From assembly GCF_004340985.1 (NCBI RefSeq), contig NZ_SLYB01000004.1, forward strand, positions 1 to 64,000: a stretch of 64,000 nucleotides of DNA, in the 5' to 3' direction. The stretch is from Cricetibacter osteomyelitidis. GTDB taxonomy: Bacteria; Pseudomonadota; Gammaproteobacteria; Enterobacterales; Pasteurellaceae. The first letter of the stretch is position 1; each line of letters begins with the position of its first letter. Below are positions 1 to 10,550 of this stretch, in pieces. The notes under the pieces were generated by a model. The model saw only the letters and a program-made list of their open reading frames with translations, was not told the DNA's origin and made no database searches. A program made the position numbers and the translations under genes.

Positions 1-1
1 G

Positions 2-103
2 TGGTTATCTGAAAGGGAATATCAAGAGAAAGGTGAAAAAAGTAAAAAGATAAACCCACTTTTATCAAATTATTTTGAAAAGGTGGGTTTGTCAGCGGTC
101 TGA
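2..103 (+). other. possible 3' end of an unidentified gene
   Basis: The frame beginning at base 2 is open from the window edge to a TGA at 101-103 and would encode about 33 residues beginning WLSEREYQEKG. A second frame ends at a TAA at 51-53, directly before an inverted repeat (52-90) that could be its terminator. Too little is present to choose between the two frames or to name a product. Confidence 0.25.
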
Positions 104-105
104 AA

Positions 106-133
106 AACGGCATCATTTGATGCCGTTTTTTTA
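106..133. terminator. bidirectional terminator hairpin
   Basis: The inverted repeat AACGGCATC / GATGCCGTT is followed by a T-run on the plus strand and, read the other way, lies just past the glmU stop. It probably ends glmU and whatever arrives from the left. Confidence 0.7.
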
Positions 134-145
134 TCTTATAACAAA

Positions 146-1516
146 TTATTTTTGTTTTGTCGGACGTTCCCAACCACTGATATGTCGTTGTGGTACGCGG
201 GTAATCACTAATTCATCCGCCCGCACATCTTTGGTAATCGTCGAACCGGCACCGATTGTCGCACCATTTTCGACCGTTACCGGTGCTACAAGTTGGGTAT
301 CAGATCCCACAAATACATTATCGCCGATCACGGTTTTGAATTTATTGGCACCGTCGTAATTACAAGTAATCACGCCCGCACCGATATTGCAGTTGCTACC
401 GATTTCCGCATCGCCCACATAGGTCAAGTGATTGACTTTAGAACCTTTGCCTACCACGGCTTTTTTAATTTCTACGAAGTTACCCACATGGGTTTCTGCC
501 GCTAATTCTGCCCCCGGACGTAAACGGGAGAACGGGCCGATAAGCGCTTTTTCGCCGACGATAGCATCTTCAATCACGGAATAAGGCTTGATTTCTACAC
601 CATCCCCGATCTCGCAGTTTTTCAGTACGCAACCTGTACCGATTTTCACTTGATTTCCTAACCGCACTTTTCCTTCAATAATCACGTTTACATCAATTTC
701 AACATCCTTGCCGTGGGTTAGTTCACCGCGTAAATCAAAACGTGCAGGATCAATTAAAGTAACGCCTGCTAACAATAATTTTTCGGCTTGTTTGGTTTGG
801 TAAAAACGCTCTAAATTTGCTAATTGCAAGCGATTGTTCGCCCCTTCCACTTCCATAAATTCGGTAGCTTGCACCGCACTGACTTTAAAACCGTCCCGAT
901 TCGCCAAGCCGATAACATCCGTCATATAATATTCGCCTTGTGCGTTGTTATTATCCAAACGACCAAGCCATTTTTTTAAACTCGCACCGTCCGACACCAT
1001 AACGCCGCTGTTCACTTCGGTAATTTTTAATTGGTCAGGGTTTGCATCTTTTTGTTCTACAATGCCAACCACGGCACCATTTTCACGCAAAATACGACCA
1101 TAACCCGTCGGATTGTCTAAATTCACCGTTAATAACGCAATGCCGTTTTCCGGTTTTGTCGCAATTAATTTTTCCAAAGTTTCTTTGGTAATGAGCGGAG
1201 TATCACCATACAACATCACGATATTTTCATCATCTTTGAAAAACGGTGCGGCTTGTTGCATTGCATGCCCTGTACCTAACTGTTCCGCTTGGAACACCCA
1301 GTTCACCGGTTCATCTTTTAAACGCTGTTGCAATAATTCCGCTCCGTGTCCGTAAATCAGATGAATATTGGTGGCGTTCAAAGATTTCGCCGTGTCAATC
1401 ACGTGTTTAACCATGGGTTTTCCTGCAATATTGTGCAATACTTTCGGTAAATCGGAATACATCCGCGTGCCTTTGCCTGCCGCTAAAATTACTACACTTA
1501 AATTTTTGTTTGTCAT
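146..1516 (-). CDS. glmU: bifunctional GlmU: UDP-GlcNAc pyrophosphorylase / GlcN-1-P acetyltransferase
   Basis: This cytoplasmic enzyme makes UDP-GlcNAc, acetylating glucosamine-1-phosphate and then transferring UMP. It feeds peptidoglycan and lipid A synthesis. The N-terminal half carries the nucleotidyltransferase signature LAAGKGTRM at about residues 11-19. The C-terminal half is a left-handed beta-helix of hexapeptide repeats, for example the [13 protein letters not shown] and [12 protein letters not shown] stretches. I chose the ATG at 1516, giving 456 aa, the usual GlmU length; an ATG four codons upstream is possible. It lies 16 bp after waaC and is the last gene of the core-LPS run. 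Confidence 0.97.
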   Translation of the reverse strand: MTNKNLSVVILAAGKGTRMYSDLPKVLHNIAGKPMVKHVIDTAKSLNATNIHLIYGHGAELLQQRLKDEPVNWVFQAEQLGTGHAMQQAAPFFKDDENIVMLYGDTPLITKETLEKLIATKPENGIALLTVNLDNPTGYGRILRENGAVVGIVEQKDANPDQLKITEVNSGVMVSDGASLKKWLGRLDNNNAQGEYYMTDVIGLANRDGFKVSAVQATEFMEVEGANNRLQLANLERFYQTKQAEKLLLAGVTLIDPARFDLRGELTHGKDVEIDVNVIIEGKVRLGNQVKIGTGCVLKNCEIGDGVEIKPYSVIEDAIVGEKALIGPFSRLRPGAELAAETHVGNFVEIKKAVVGKGSKVNHLTYVGDAEIGSNCNIGAGVITCNYDGANKFKTVIGDNVFVGSDTQLVAPVTVENGATIGAGSTITKDVRADELVITRVPQRHISGWERPTKQK

Positions 1517-1532
1517 AATTTTTCTCATTGTT

Positions 1533-2501
1533 TTAAAAAATATTGTTGATTATAAACTGCTCCCAAACGGATTCTACGGAAATTTCCGCCATTGAATCCG
1601 CTTTCAAATGAATTTGATGTTTACCATAAGTGCCCACTAATCGCGGATCTGTCGCGCCGTATAAAGTAATATTCGGTTTATCCAAGGCTGCGGTTAAATG
1701 TGCCATTCCCGTATCTACCGACACCACCGCTTTGCTTTGTGCAATTTGTTGAGCCAGTTCGCTAATGTTCATTAGCGGCAAGATCACCGCATTATCCAAC
1801 TCTTTGACAATCATTTCCGCTCTTTGTTTCTCGCTGTCCGAATACCAAGGCACTCGCACTTGTACGCCAAGTGCGGTAAGTTTTTCCGCTAATTTTCGCC
1901 AATGATCGTCCGACCAAAATTTATCGGTTCTAGTGGTTCCATGAAAAAATAATACAAAATGTACATTATTATTTAGAACATTTTTTTCTATTTGAAAATG
2001 CTCGGCGATACCATAATTCCCTTGGATTTGTGGTAACGGATAATTCAATGCTTGGGCAAATAGTTGACGAACCCGTTCAACGGCGTGTTGTTGGTAGCTA
2101 ATGGCATATTTTTTGTCATACCACCAAGCGGCCCAAGGTTCACGAATGGAATGTTTATCGTAGCCGTGTTTCACTCCTTGAGCCAAACGGGTGGCAAAAA
2201 AGGCACTTTTGATTAAGCCTTGTGCATCAATCACTGCATCATATTGATTTTGTTGTAATAAAGTGCGGTAGGTTTTCCATTCATTTCTGGTTTGAGCGGA
2301 AAAAGGCGATTTCCGCCAACGGCGTAACGCAATAGGAATAATTTGATTCACTGCGAGATGCCAAAGGGGAATTTCCGCAAAATACGGTTCCACCACCCAA
2401 TCTACTTGCAAATCAGGTATCGCTTGCTGAGCATCGGTCAGTGCAGGCAGTGTATGCAGTACATCGCCCATTGATGAAGTTTTAATCAGGCAGATTTTCA
2501 T
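1533..2501 (-). CDS. waaC: LPS heptosyltransferase I, WaaC type
   Basis: A 322-aa GT9-family enzyme that adds the first L-glycero-D-manno-heptose to Kdo of the LPS inner core at the cytoplasmic face of the inner membrane. The N-terminus ([19 protein letters not shown]) is the classic RfaC/WaaC start. The [16 protein letters not shown] stretch near residue 260 is the ADP-heptose-binding motif. Length is normal. It sits between waaF and glmU on the same strand. A second HepI-type gene (opsX) lies at 62.5 kb, so the two may use different acceptors, namely Kdo2 versus phosphorylated Kdo. Confidence 0.93.
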   Translation of the reverse strand: MKICLIKTSSMGDVLHTLPALTDAQQAIPDLQVDWVVEPYFAEIPLWHLAVNQIIPIALRRWRKSPFSAQTRNEWKTYRTLLQQNQYDAVIDAQGLIKSAFFATRLAQGVKHGYDKHSIREPWAAWWYDKKYAISYQQHAVERVRQLFAQALNYPLPQIQGNYGIAEHFQIEKNVLNNNVHFVLFFHGTTRTDKFWSDDHWRKLAEKLTALGVQVRVPWYSDSEKQRAEMIVKELDNAVILPLMNISELAQQIAQSKAVVSVDTGMAHLTAALDKPNITLYGATDPRLVGTYGKHQIHLKADSMAEISVESVWEQFIINNIF

Positions 2502-2590
2502 TATTACTTATTATGTCAAAAGTGCGGTCACAAAAACTTTAGTTTTTGAACATTGCTTTAGCAATGACCCCGAAGGGATAAACAACGCTG

Positions 2591-3628
2591 TCAAAGGATT
2601 GTGAATAATTCCTGCAATACTTTTTCCGGTTGAATATCGATCAAACTTTGGTGATAGCCTTCACTGCTATCCGTGCCTCTGCGGATTTTAATCAGTCCGC
2701 CTTCGATTAGGCGGATAATCACCGCTTTATCGGATAACGGCGGGGTATATTGCGGGCTGGTCGGGCCGTATAATGCCACCAGCGGACGACCTAATGCCGC
2801 AGCAATGTGCATTAACCCGCTGTCATTACTGACAACTGCAGTACAATCGGCGATGAGATCAACCACTTGGTTTAACGTAGTTTGCCCTGATAGATTAGTG
2901 CAGTATGGCTGTAAATTTTCCGGCAGACTTAAACGAATTTGCTCGCCCGTTTCATTATCTTTTTGCGAACCGAATAACCGTACAGCATAACCTTGAGTAA
3001 TCAATATTTCAGCCAATTTAGCATAATGATAATGGGGCCAGCGTTTTGCCGGACCAAATTCCGCACCGGAGCAAAAGCCAATGGCCGGACGATTTTCCGC
3101 TAATAGTAGCTGTTTAGCAAAGGCTTGTTTGGTTTCAGCAATATCATTCGCATTGGTGGTAAAATAAGGTGTAGGGATCGCTAAATCTTCGGCATTCGGC
3201 ACCGCACTTTTTTCATAACCCAGTGCCGCATAGCGTTGTACCATCATCGGATAATCCGCTTTATTGCTGCGCAAATCATTGAGCAGAAAATAACGGCTTT
3301 CCCCTTTCCAACCGCGACGTACAGGAATTTTGGCAAATAACGGGATAAATGCAGATTTCAATGAATTAGGCAGTACAATCGCCATATCATATTGATTACG
3401 CAGCGATTTACCGAGTTTATAACGTTCACCCAAGGCAAAAGAACCGTGACCAATGGGCATTGTAATTGCCTGACGGACTTCCAACATCCGTTCCAATAAA
3501 GGCTTACACCAATTCGGTGCCATTACATCAATATGGCAGTCGGGATATTGCTGTTTCAGAGTTTGATATAAACTGTGCGACATCATCATATCGCCAACCC
3601 AAGACGGACCAATCACTAAAATATTCAT
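2591..3628 (-). CDS. waaF: LPS heptosyltransferase II
   Basis: A 345-aa GT9-family enzyme that adds heptose II to heptose I of the inner core. The N-terminus MNILVIGPSWVGDMMMSHSL and the NDSGLMHIAAALGRPLVALYG motif are diagnostic of WaaF. It is co-directional with hldD upstream and waaC downstream. The 89-bp gap to waaC holds an uptake signal. No defects are visible. Confidence 0.96.
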   Translation of the reverse strand: MNILVIGPSWVGDMMMSHSLYQTLKQQYPDCHIDVMAPNWCKPLLERMLEVRQAITMPIGHGSFALGERYKLGKSLRNQYDMAIVLPNSLKSAFIPLFAKIPVRRGWKGESRYFLLNDLRSNKADYPMMVQRYAALGYEKSAVPNAEDLAIPTPYFTTNANDIAETKQAFAKQLLLAENRPAIGFCSGAEFGPAKRWPHYHYAKLAEILITQGYAVRLFGSQKDNETGEQIRLSLPENLQPYCTNLSGQTTLNQVVDLIADCTAVVSNDSGLMHIAAALGRPLVALYGPTSPQYTPPLSDKAVIIRLIEGGLIKIRRGTDSSEGYHQSLIDIQPEKVLQELFTIL

Positions 3629-3666
3629 AAAATTGCCTGTTTAATTAAACACTATTGAAATTAAAA

Positions 3667-3695
3667 GAAAGTGCGGTAAAAATCACCGCACTTTC
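3667..3695. terminator. inverted uptake-signal hairpin
   Basis: GAAAGTGCGGT and ACCGCACTTTC face each other across 7 bases just after hldD. A paired uptake signal of this form can fold as a hairpin and probably reduces transcription between hldD and waaF. Confidence 0.55.
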
Positions 3696-3711
3696 CTGAA
3701 ACGTATTGAAA

Positions 3712-4641
3712 TCAAAAATCTTTATTCAACCACGCCATATATTCCGCGACACCTTCCGCAACGGTTTTAAACGGCTTGTCATAACCCGCCGCACGCAACT
3801 TGGTTAAATTCGCTTGAGTGTATTCCTGATAACGGGCTTTTAAATGTTGCGGGAACGGAATGGTTTCAATATGACCTTTACCGTGGAAATTGACCACTGC
3901 TTTTGCCACTTCTTCAAAGGACTCCGCTTTGCCTGTGCCACAGTTATAAATTCCGGAAATGCCGTTTTTCCACGCCCATAAATTCACTTGCGCCACATCG
4001 CCGACATAAACAAAATCACGTAGGAAATGTTCACTGCCGGCAAATAATTTCGGATTCTCGCCTTTTAAAATCTGATTATTTAAATGAAACGCCACGCTTG
4101 CCATTGAGCCTTTATGCTGTTCACGCGGACCATACACATTGAAATATTTGAAACCGCAAATCGGTGATTTGGCGTGCGGTAAAATTTCACGCACATATTG
4201 ATCAAATAAGAATTTGGAATAGCCATAGACATTTAACGGGCCTTCAAACTGACGCTCTTCCACAAACTCGGTTTTATCCCCATAAGTGGCCGCACTGGAT
4301 GCGTAGAAAAACGGAATTTCACGATCTAAACAATAATGCAATAACTCTTTGGAATATTCGTAGTTATTTTGCATAATATATTTACCGTCCCACTCGGTCG
4401 TCGCCGAACAAGCTCCTTGATGGAACACCGCATCAATATGACCAAAATCATCACCGGCAATAATGGATGCAATAAAATCTTCTTTATCGCAATAATCCGC
4501 AATATCCAAATCCACTAAGTTAATGAATTTCGTACCGTCTTTGAGATTATCCACCACTAAAATATCTTTGCGCCCCATTTCATTTAAGGCCTTGACGATA
4601 TTACTACCGATAAACCCTGCACCGCCTGTTACAATAATCAT
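3712..4641 (-). CDS. hldD: ADP-L-glycero-D-manno-heptose 6-epimerase
   Basis: A 309-aa extended SDR that converts ADP-D-glycero- to ADP-L-glycero-D-manno-heptose, the donor used by WaaC, WaaF and OpsX. The Rossmann motif [10 protein letters not shown] is at residues 5-14. [12 protein letters not shown] stretch supplies the catalytic Tyr and Lys. The C-terminal [18 protein letters not shown] stretch is typical. It heads the minus-strand core block, and the 126-bp gap to the divergent glycosyltransferase gene must hold both promoters. Confidence 0.97.
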   Translation of the reverse strand: MIIVTGGAGFIGSNIVKALNEMGRKDILVVDNLKDGTKFINLVDLDIADYCDKEDFIASIIAGDDFGHIDAVFHQGACSATTEWDGKYIMQNNYEYSKELLHYCLDREIPFFYASSAATYGDKTEFVEERQFEGPLNVYGYSKFLFDQYVREILPHAKSPICGFKYFNVYGPREQHKGSMASVAFHLNNQILKGENPKLFAGSEHFLRDFVYVGDVAQVNLWAWKNGISGIYNCGTGKAESFEEVAKAVVNFHGKGHIETIPFPQHLKARYQEYTQANLTKLRAAGYDKPFKTVAEGVAEYMAWLNKDF

Positions 4642-4767
4642 AGTTGTATCCTTTTCAATAAATAGATTTTGTTTATTGTAATGGATTTTAGCTGTTATGT
4701 GTATCGCAAATTTTTATCGATAAATGTACAATAGTCTTCACGCAATCAATAATCAAGGAATAATATA

Positions 4768-6363
4768 ATGAATACACCGTTGCCCATTAGTGTCACAATG
4801 TTGGTAAAAAATGCCGAGCGTTATTTGTCTCGTAGTTTGGTATCATTGCAGGATTTTGCGGAAATTATTGTGTTGGATAACGGATCGACGGATGCTACTT
4901 TGGAGATTGCAAAAACCTTTACCAATGTAAAAATTCATTATCATCCTTTTATCGGTTTTGGACCGATGAAAAATCTAGCTGCGAAATTTGCAACTCATGA
5001 ATGGGTAATTAATGTAGATAGTGATGAAGTGTTTTCCGAAGAACTAGTCGATGAAATCCGTCATCTTGATTTATCTCAACATAATAAAGTTTATGCCATT
5101 TCTCGCTTAAATCATTATCGCGGCCGATTAATTAAAACTTGCGGTTGGTATCCTGACTACGTGTTGCGTTTATACCATAAAAGTGCGGTAAAATTTAACG
5201 ATAAACAGGTACACGAATCCTTAATATTATCGGATAACATTGAAGTCACCCGCCTAAATAATACCTTTTTGCATTATTCCTTCGACGGCGCGGAAGGCTT
5301 GATCAATAAAATGCAGCAATACACGACTTTATTTGCACAACAACAAAAATTCCGCAAAAAAGCTTCGGTATTTTCTGCTATTACCCATGGCATGTCTGCC
5401 TTTTTCAAAAATTATTTCTTAAAACGCGGGGTGCTTTCAGGAGCAGACGGTTTTGTGATTTCGTTTGCCAATGCTTGCGGTTCTTATTACAAATACATTA
5501 AATTGGCGGAAGCAAACCAAACATTGACAACCGCTTTAATTATCACCACTTATAATCGTCCTGATGCCTTGGAAGCAGTGTTGACATCCGTATTGGCGCA
5601 AAAAGTATTTCCACAAGAAGTGATTATTGCCGATGACGGTTCCACCGCTGAAACCAAACAAGTCATCGAACGTTTTTGCCAACAAGATTTGCCTTTTAAA
5701 GTCAAACATGCCTGGCAGCCGGACAACGGTTTTCGATTGGCAGAATCCCGCAATCGAGCCTTAGCTATGGCGAAGTCTGATTATATTGTGATTATTGACG
5801 GTGATATGGTGTTGCACCCGTTATTTATTGCAGACCATAAAAAAGCAGCCCGCAAAGGCTTATTTGTGCAAGCTAGCAGAGTTATTTTAACACCGGAAAA
5901 AACTGATGCACTTCTTGCCGAACCCGGTACTTATCACTATTTATATTGGTATGAAAAAGGCCTAGAAAAACGCCTGGAAAAACGCTTGTCCGCATTACAT
6001 ATCCCACTCTTAAGTGCGGTCATTTTTTCCAAAGAAATGAAACATAAATATAACGCTATCCGCGGTTGCAACATGGCATTTTTCCGTGAAGATGCACTTG
6101 CAATTAACGGCTTTAATAGTGATTTTGTTGGTTGGGGGCGTGAAGACAGCGAATTTGTCGCTCGTTTTTATAATAACGGCGGTAAACGAGCCAACCTTAA
6201 ATTTGCTGCAATAGCCTATCATCTTTATCATCATGAAGCCGAACGCGATGCCCTGCCTGAAAATGACAAATTACTTAAACAGGCTGTGGAAGAAAAGTTA
6301 ATCTGTTGTAACAATGGCGTACAACAAATTATTAATAAAAATGGAGATTTTAATGTCAAATAA
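4768..6363 (+). CDS. two-domain GT2 glycosyltransferase (LgtF/WaaE-like plus GT27-like)
   Basis: A 531-aa fusion of two glycosyltransferase domains. Residues about 5-240 resemble LgtF/WaaE, the beta-1,4-glucosyltransferase that extends heptose I; MLVKNAERYLSRSL and the DSDEVF metal-binding motif are visible. Residues about 250-520 form a second GT2 domain starting TTALIITTYNRPDAL, with a DGD motif and a GW-GREDSEF galactosyltransferase-type C-terminal motif. It is probably an LPS outer/inner-core enzyme making two successive additions. Its donors and acceptors cannot be read from sequence. The stop overlaps the next gene by 11 bp. Confidence 0.85.
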   Translation: MNTPLPISVTMLVKNAERYLSRSLVSLQDFAEIIVLDNGSTDATLEIAKTFTNVKIHYHPFIGFGPMKNLAAKFATHEWVINVDSDEVFSEELVDEIRHLDLSQHNKVYAISRLNHYRGRLIKTCGWYPDYVLRLYHKSAVKFNDKQVHESLILSDNIEVTRLNNTFLHYSFDGAEGLINKMQQYTTLFAQQQKFRKKASVFSAITHGMSAFFKNYFLKRGVLSGADGFVISFANACGSYYKYIKLAEANQTLTTALIITTYNRPDALEAVLTSVLAQKVFPQEVIIADDGSTAETKQVIERFCQQDLPFKVKHAWQPDNGFRLAESRNRALAMAKSDYIVIIDGDMVLHPLFIADHKKAARKGLFVQASRVILTPEKTDALLAEPGTYHYLYWYEKGLEKRLEKRLSALHIPLLSAVIFSKEMKHKYNAIRGCNMAFFREDALAINGFNSDFVGWGREDSEFVARFYNNGGKRANLKFAAIAYHLYHHEAERDALPENDKLLKQAVEEKLICCNNGVQQIINKNGDFNVK

Positions 6364-7084
6364 TAAAGATGTTACCGTTGTAATCACCAGTGCCGGACGT
6401 TTTGATTTATTGGAAGAAACATTAGACAGCTTTTTTGCTTATAACACTTACCCGATTCATAAAATTATTATCACGGAGGATAGTAATGAGGGTAATAAAT
6501 TAACAAAACTGGTTGCAAAATATAAAGATCAAAACTTTCAACTGATCATTAATAATCAACGTTTGGGGCAATTAAGATCCATTGATAAAGCCTATAAAGA
6601 AGTGGATACAACATATATTTTCCATTGTGAAGACGATTGGCATTTCTTTGCAAAAGGTTTTATTGAAAAATCATTAGATTTATTAGAAGAAGATAAAAAT
6701 ATTCTTATCGTAGGATTACGCCCTAAATCGGACTATGGTACGGATTTCTTTACTGAACAGGATTATATTTCGCAGCAACAAGAACATTTTTATCAGGCTA
6801 AAAATGAAGTATTTACCTTTAATCCGGGATTACGTCGAAAATCGGATATGGCATTATTTGGTTTATATGAGCCTTTGGCCAACCAACCATTTGAAAAAGT
6901 CTTATCGGATTTTTATCAAGAAAAAGGATTTGCAATGGTATTTTTGAAAGAACCCGCTGTAATGCATATCGGTGATAAACGGCGAGTGCATTTTAGTAAG
7001 AAAAATAAAAACACAATGCTTAAGTTAAAACTTGATCAATTAATGAAACGCATTAAAGTCAAACTGTTAAATTTATTCAAATAA
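6353..7084 (+). CDS. GT2-family glycosyltransferase
   Basis: A 243-aa protein with an N-terminal GT-A fold start (DVTVVITSAGRFDLLEETLDSFF) and an EDD metal-binding triad in the stretch HCEDDWHFF. I placed the start at the ATG at 6353 because GGAG lies 7 bp upstream and the gene then overlaps its neighbour by 11 bp, implying translational coupling. An in-frame ATG at 6314 is unlikely. It is probably part of the same LPS oligosaccharide pathway. The basic C-terminus (KLDQLMKRIKVKLLNLFK) may bind the membrane. Specificity is unknown. Confidence 0.8.
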   Translation: MSNNKDVTVVITSAGRFDLLEETLDSFFAYNTYPIHKIIITEDSNEGNKLTKLVAKYKDQNFQLIINNQRLGQLRSIDKAYKEVDTTYIFHCEDDWHFFAKGFIEKSLDLLEEDKNILIVGLRPKSDYGTDFFTEQDYISQQQEHFYQAKNEVFTFNPGLRRKSDMALFGLYEPLANQPFEKVLSDFYQEKGFAMVFLKEPAVMHIGDKRRVHFSKKNKNTMLKLKLDQLMKRIKVKLLNLFK

Positions 7085-7087
7085 CAA

Positions 7088-7112
7088 AAAAGCGATCTTC
7101 GTGATCGCTTTT
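7088..7112. terminator. bidirectional terminator
   Basis: The stem AGCGATC / GATCGCT around a TTCGT loop has A/T runs on both sides. It lies between the converging glycosyltransferase and crp genes and probably ends both. Confidence 0.8.
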
Positions 7113-7114
7113 AT

Positions 7115-7774
7115 CTATCTCGTCCCATACACCACGATAGTTTTACCATGTGCCGAAATCAAATGCTGATCTTCCAGCATTTTTAAAATTCGTCCGACGG
7201 TTTCTCTGGAACACCCGACCATTTGTCCGATTTCTTGACGGGTGATTTTAATTTGCATACCTTCCGGATGAGTCATAGCTTCCGGCTGTTGAGCCAAGTG
7301 CATTAATGTTTGAGCAATACGGCCTGCAACATCAAGGAAAGCCAAATTGGTCACCTGTTTTGAGGTATTTTGTAAACGATTGGCTAATTGTGCGGTTAAA
7401 TACATCAAAATTTCAGGGTTAATTTGAATAAGTTGCTTAAATTTCTTATAAGAAACCTCCGCCACTTCGCAAGAAGTTTTCGCCTTCACCCAAGCGGTAC
7501 GTTTAGTTTCTTCAAATAAACCGATTTCACCGAAGAAATCCCCTTGATTAAGGTAAGATAAAATCATTTCCTTGCCTTCATCATCTTTAATTAATACGGT
7601 TACGGAACCTTTGATCAAATAATAAAGGGTATCCGCTTTTTCACCGGCATAAATTAATGTCGTTTTCGGTGGGTATTTATGAATATGGCAATGTGATAAG
7701 AACCAATCCAAAGTCGGATCCGGTGCTTGTGCCGCTGTGCTTTGTGTTTGTAGTCCTTGTTCTTCCATATCCAT
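7115..7774 (-). CDS. crp: cAMP receptor protein CRP
   Basis: A 219-aa global regulator. An N-terminal cNMP-binding domain ([12 protein letters not shown] phosphate-binding cassette, with R and T in the following KRTAW) is joined by a dimer helix to a C-terminal helix-turn-helix ([20 protein letters not shown], the recognition helix of Crp). It ends in VVYGTR as usual. The start at 7774 has AAGGA about 7 bp upstream. Three CRP-type operators in this window (22.4, 34.6 and 36.2 kb) are plausible targets. Confidence 0.97.
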   Translation of the reverse strand: MDMEEQGLQTQSTAAQAPDPTLDWFLSHCHIHKYPPKTTLIYAGEKADTLYYLIKGSVTVLIKDDEGKEMILSYLNQGDFFGEIGLFEETKRTAWVKAKTSCEVAEVSYKKFKQLIQINPEILMYLTAQLANRLQNTSKQVTNLAFLDVAGRIAQTLMHLAQQPEAMTHPEGMQIKITRQEIGQMVGCSRETVGRILKMLEDQHLISAHGKTIVVYGTR

Positions 7775-7792
7775 AATCCATTCCTTAAAACG

Positions 7793-8011
7793 TTATTTTA
7801 AGAATTCATCTTTACTTTTAAGATCTATTGATTCGTGTAATTCAGACCAAACGATCACCACACGTCCTTGCTTAATACCATCCAACAATTGTTGACGCTT
7901 TTCCGTTAAGCTATATTCTTCCACACCATAATCTGTACCTTCTCGTAAGATAAAAGAATCCACAATGTTGATCAAGGTTTCCTGTTCTAAATCCTGCCAC
8001 GGAATAAGCAT
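7793..8011 (-). CDS. yheU: YheU-family small protein (UPF0270)
   Basis: A 72-aa conserved protein beginning MLIPWQDLEQETLINIVDSF, the hallmark of the YheU family, and containing REGTDYG. Its function is unknown. Its position directly upstream of crp on the same strand is a common gammaproteobacterial arrangement. The gap to crp is 18 bp, so the two are probably cotranscribed. Confidence 0.92.
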   Translation of the reverse strand: MLIPWQDLEQETLINIVDSFILREGTDYGVEEYSLTEKRQQLLDGIKQGRVVIVWSELHESIDLKSKDEFLK

Positions 8012-8052
8012 TCTTTTTTACCTTAAATTTAAACTTTTTGCAACTATTACCG

Positions 8053-8691
8053 TTATATAAATAGCGGCTCGATAAACCGCCATTGCTGCTCAAAGCCCTG
8101 AGAAGCGGAAACGCGGAAGTTTGAACGAACATAACGCATAAACTGCCCTTCGCAGATAGTCACTAAATGAGCGGCAATAACGCGTTCTTCCACTGCAAAA
8201 GCTTTACCTTCACGTAATTTCCGCATTTGCAGAATATTGATAAACTGCATTTCCAAGCGATCAAAAAATTGCCCGACCCGCGTTCTTAAAGCCGCATCTT
8301 CAAACATTAAAGCATGACCAGTCAACACGCGGGTTAAACCCGGATTTTTACGGGCAAAATCCAACACCATTTGCATAATATCCCGCACTCGGTTTTGCGT
8401 GTTGGTTTCCATTTTCATAGAATGATTGATACGGGTAAATAAATTGGCTTCAATAGTATCAATCAAAGCTTCGAACATTTTGGTTTTGCTGGGAAAATAG
8501 CGATATAACGCCGCTTCGGAAACGCCCACCGCTTCCGCCAAACGTGCCGTCGTAGCGCGTTCCATTCCCCGCTCGGAATGCAACATATGAGCCAACACCG
8601 TCAACACCTGTTGTTGACGTTCTTTTTTGCTGCGTTTTTCAATGGGTTTGCTCGGATTGACAGCTTGATTAATGACTTGTTTATCAGACAT
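8053..8691 (-). CDS. slmA: nucleoid occlusion factor SlmA
   Basis: A 212-aa TetR-family DNA-binding protein that blocks FtsZ assembly over the nucleoid. The N-terminal helix-turn-helix reads [20 protein letters not shown], followed by the [13 protein letters not shown] helix typical of SlmA. The gene lies 9 bp after dut, the conserved coaBC-dut-slmA order, and all three are probably one transcript. Confidence 0.97.
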   Translation of the reverse strand: MSDKQVINQAVNPSKPIEKRSKKERQQQVLTVLAHMLHSERGMERATTARLAEAVGVSEAALYRYFPSKTKMFEALIDTIEANLFTRINHSMKMETNTQNRVRDIMQMVLDFARKNPGLTRVLTGHALMFEDAALRTRVGQFFDRLEMQFINILQMRKLREGKAFAVEERVIAAHLVTICEGQFMRYVRSNFRVSASQGFEQQWRFIEPLFI

Positions 8692-8700
8692 AGTAACTAA

Positions 8701-9156
8701 TTATTGTTTTCCCGAATGACCAAAACCGCCTTCACCTCGTTCGGTAGCAGTAAATTCTTCTACAATATTAAATTCGGCTTGCACCACCGGCACAAACACT
8801 AATTGTGCGATACGATCACCCACTTCTACTTTAAATGCCGTATCACTGCGATTCCACATAGAAACCATTAACGGACCTTGATAATCAGAATCGATTAAGC
8901 CTACTAAATTACCTAACACAATACCGTGTTTATGACCTAAACCGGAACGGGGTAAAATCACTGCGGCCAAATTCGGATCGGCAATATAAATAGATAAACC
9001 GGTAGGAATTAATTTGGTTTCTCCCGGTTGTAATTCAAAAGATTCATCAATTAAAGCCCGTAAATCCAAGCCGGCAGAACCATTCGTGGCATAAGCGGGC
9101 AGCGGGAAATCCGTACCGATACGGTGGTCTAAAATTTTAACATCAATTTTTTTCAT
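8701..9156 (-). CDS. dut: dUTP diphosphatase
   Basis: A 151-aa trimeric dUTPase that hydrolyses dUTP to dUMP and PPi, keeping uracil out of DNA and supplying dTMP synthesis. All five motifs are present, including [11 protein letters not shown], the active-site region GLIDSDYQG and the glycine-rich C-terminus [10 protein letters not shown]. Its first codons overlap the end of coaBC by 14 bp, so it is translationally coupled. Confidence 0.97.
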   Translation of the reverse strand: MKKIDVKILDHRIGTDFPLPAYATNGSAGLDLRALIDESFELQPGETKLIPTGLSIYIADPNLAAVILPRSGLGHKHGIVLGNLVGLIDSDYQGPLMVSMWNRSDTAFKVEVGDRIAQLVFVPVVQAEFNIVEEFTATERGEGGFGHSGKQ

Positions 9157-10354
9157 TTTTATACTCGTTATATTGTTTTACGATTTCAGTAACCAGTTGT
9201 TTACCTAATAAATTTTTATCGTTAAGCGATAAATGTTTACTACCGTTTTGCCAAAACAGCTGTAATGCATTCTGGTCGGCATTCATCCCTTGTGTTGCAG
9301 ATGATACATCATTTGCGCAGATTAAATCTAAATTTTTACGCACCAATTTGTCTTTAGCATATTGTTCCAGATGCTGTGTTTCGGCGGCAAACCCTACGGT
9401 AAACGGCCTATGTTGTGACAAATGGCCGATATCCGCAATAATATCGGGATTTTTCACTAAGGTAAGATTGATCTCATCACCGGATTTTTTCATTTTTTGT
9501 TCGGCAATTTCAGCCACACGATAATCTGCCACAGCGGCACAGCCGATAAAAATCTGATTTTTCACCGCACTTTCAAGTGCTGCCTGCCACATATCCTGTG
9601 CGGAAATCACATTGATTCGCTTCACCTTTTGCGGTGTTGCTAAATTGACCGGTCCGGCAATCAGCGTTACATTCGCACCACGTTCCGCAAAGGCTCCTGC
9701 AATGGCAAAGCCCATTTTGCCTGAACTATGATTGGAAATATAACGCACAGGATCAATGGCTTCGCGGGTCGGCCCCGCTGTGATCGCCACATTTAAACCG
9801 ATTAAATCCTGCGATTGGGTGAAATAATCAGAAAGTGCGGTAAAAATTTCCGCCGGTTCCGCCATTCTGCCCGCCCCAACATCGCCGCAGGCTTGTTCAC
9901 CAGAATTAGGGCCGATAGTCAACATTCCACGGGCTTTTAATGCCGCTAAATTTTGCTGAGTGACAGACTGACGATACATTTGCTGATTCATTGCGGGTGC
10001 CAATAAAATCGGTGATGCAGTCGCAAGGCAAATGGTCGAAAGTAAATCATTGGCCATTCCCGCATTAAGACGGGCGATAAAATCCGCTGTTGCCGGAGCA
10101 ACCACCAACATATCCGCCCATTTTGCCAATTCGATATGTCCCATCCCTAATTCTGCCTGGGTATCCAGTAAAGTTTCCGACACGGCATTACCTGAAATCG
10201 CTTGCAAAGTTAGCGGTGTGACAAATTCTTTGCCGGCAGGTGTCAACACGACTCGCACTTCCGCACCGCTTTTACGCAGCAAACGGATCAGTTCAATGGT
10301 TTTATAGGCCGCAATACCACCGGTTATACCCACGACAATTCGTTTTCCTTGCAT
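9143..10354 (-). CDS. coaBC: bifunctional CoaBC: PPC synthetase / PPC decarboxylase
   Basis: Two steps of coenzyme A synthesis: 4'-phosphopantothenate plus cysteine, then decarboxylation to 4'-phosphopantetheine. The N-terminal flavoprotein domain starts [20 protein letters not shown] and holds the PAMNQQMY motif. The C-terminal CoaB domain has the SNHSSGKMG and [11 protein letters not shown] motifs. I chose the ATG at 10354 (403 aa), which matches the family start; an upstream in-frame ATG at 10375 would add seven residues. It is divergent from radC. Confidence 0.95.
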   Translation of the reverse strand: MQGKRIVVGITGGIAAYKTIELIRLLRKSGAEVRVVLTPAGKEFVTPLTLQAISGNAVSETLLDTQAELGMGHIELAKWADMLVVAPATADFIARLNAGMANDLLSTICLATASPILLAPAMNQQMYRQSVTQQNLAALKARGMLTIGPNSGEQACGDVGAGRMAEPAEIFTALSDYFTQSQDLIGLNVAITAGPTREAIDPVRYISNHSSGKMGFAIAGAFAERGANVTLIAGPVNLATPQKVKRINVISAQDMWQAALESAVKNQIFIGCAAVADYRVAEIAEQKMKKSGDEINLTLVKNPDIIADIGHLSQHRPFTVGFAAETQHLEQYAKDKLVRKNLDLICANDVSSATQGMNADQNALQLFWQNGSKHLSLNDKNLLGKQLVTEIVKQYNEYKNEKN

Positions 10355-10550
10355 TGTTATTTCTCGCCAGTCCAATCAAAAGTGCGGTTATTTTACTGTA
10401 ATTTTGTGCAATAAAAAATGGATTTTTGTGATCCCACTTCCAAAAACAAACAAAATTCATACCGCACTTTAGGAAAATAACATGACATTAAAAATAATAG
10501 AGAGCGCACTCTCTCCGCTCAAAGGAGAAAATCTGACAAGGAAATTTATC

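Noticed and set aside
10032..10307. 91-codon plus-strand frame opposite coaBC
   Set aside because: It lies antisense to a well-conserved domain, with no ribosome-binding site or homology.
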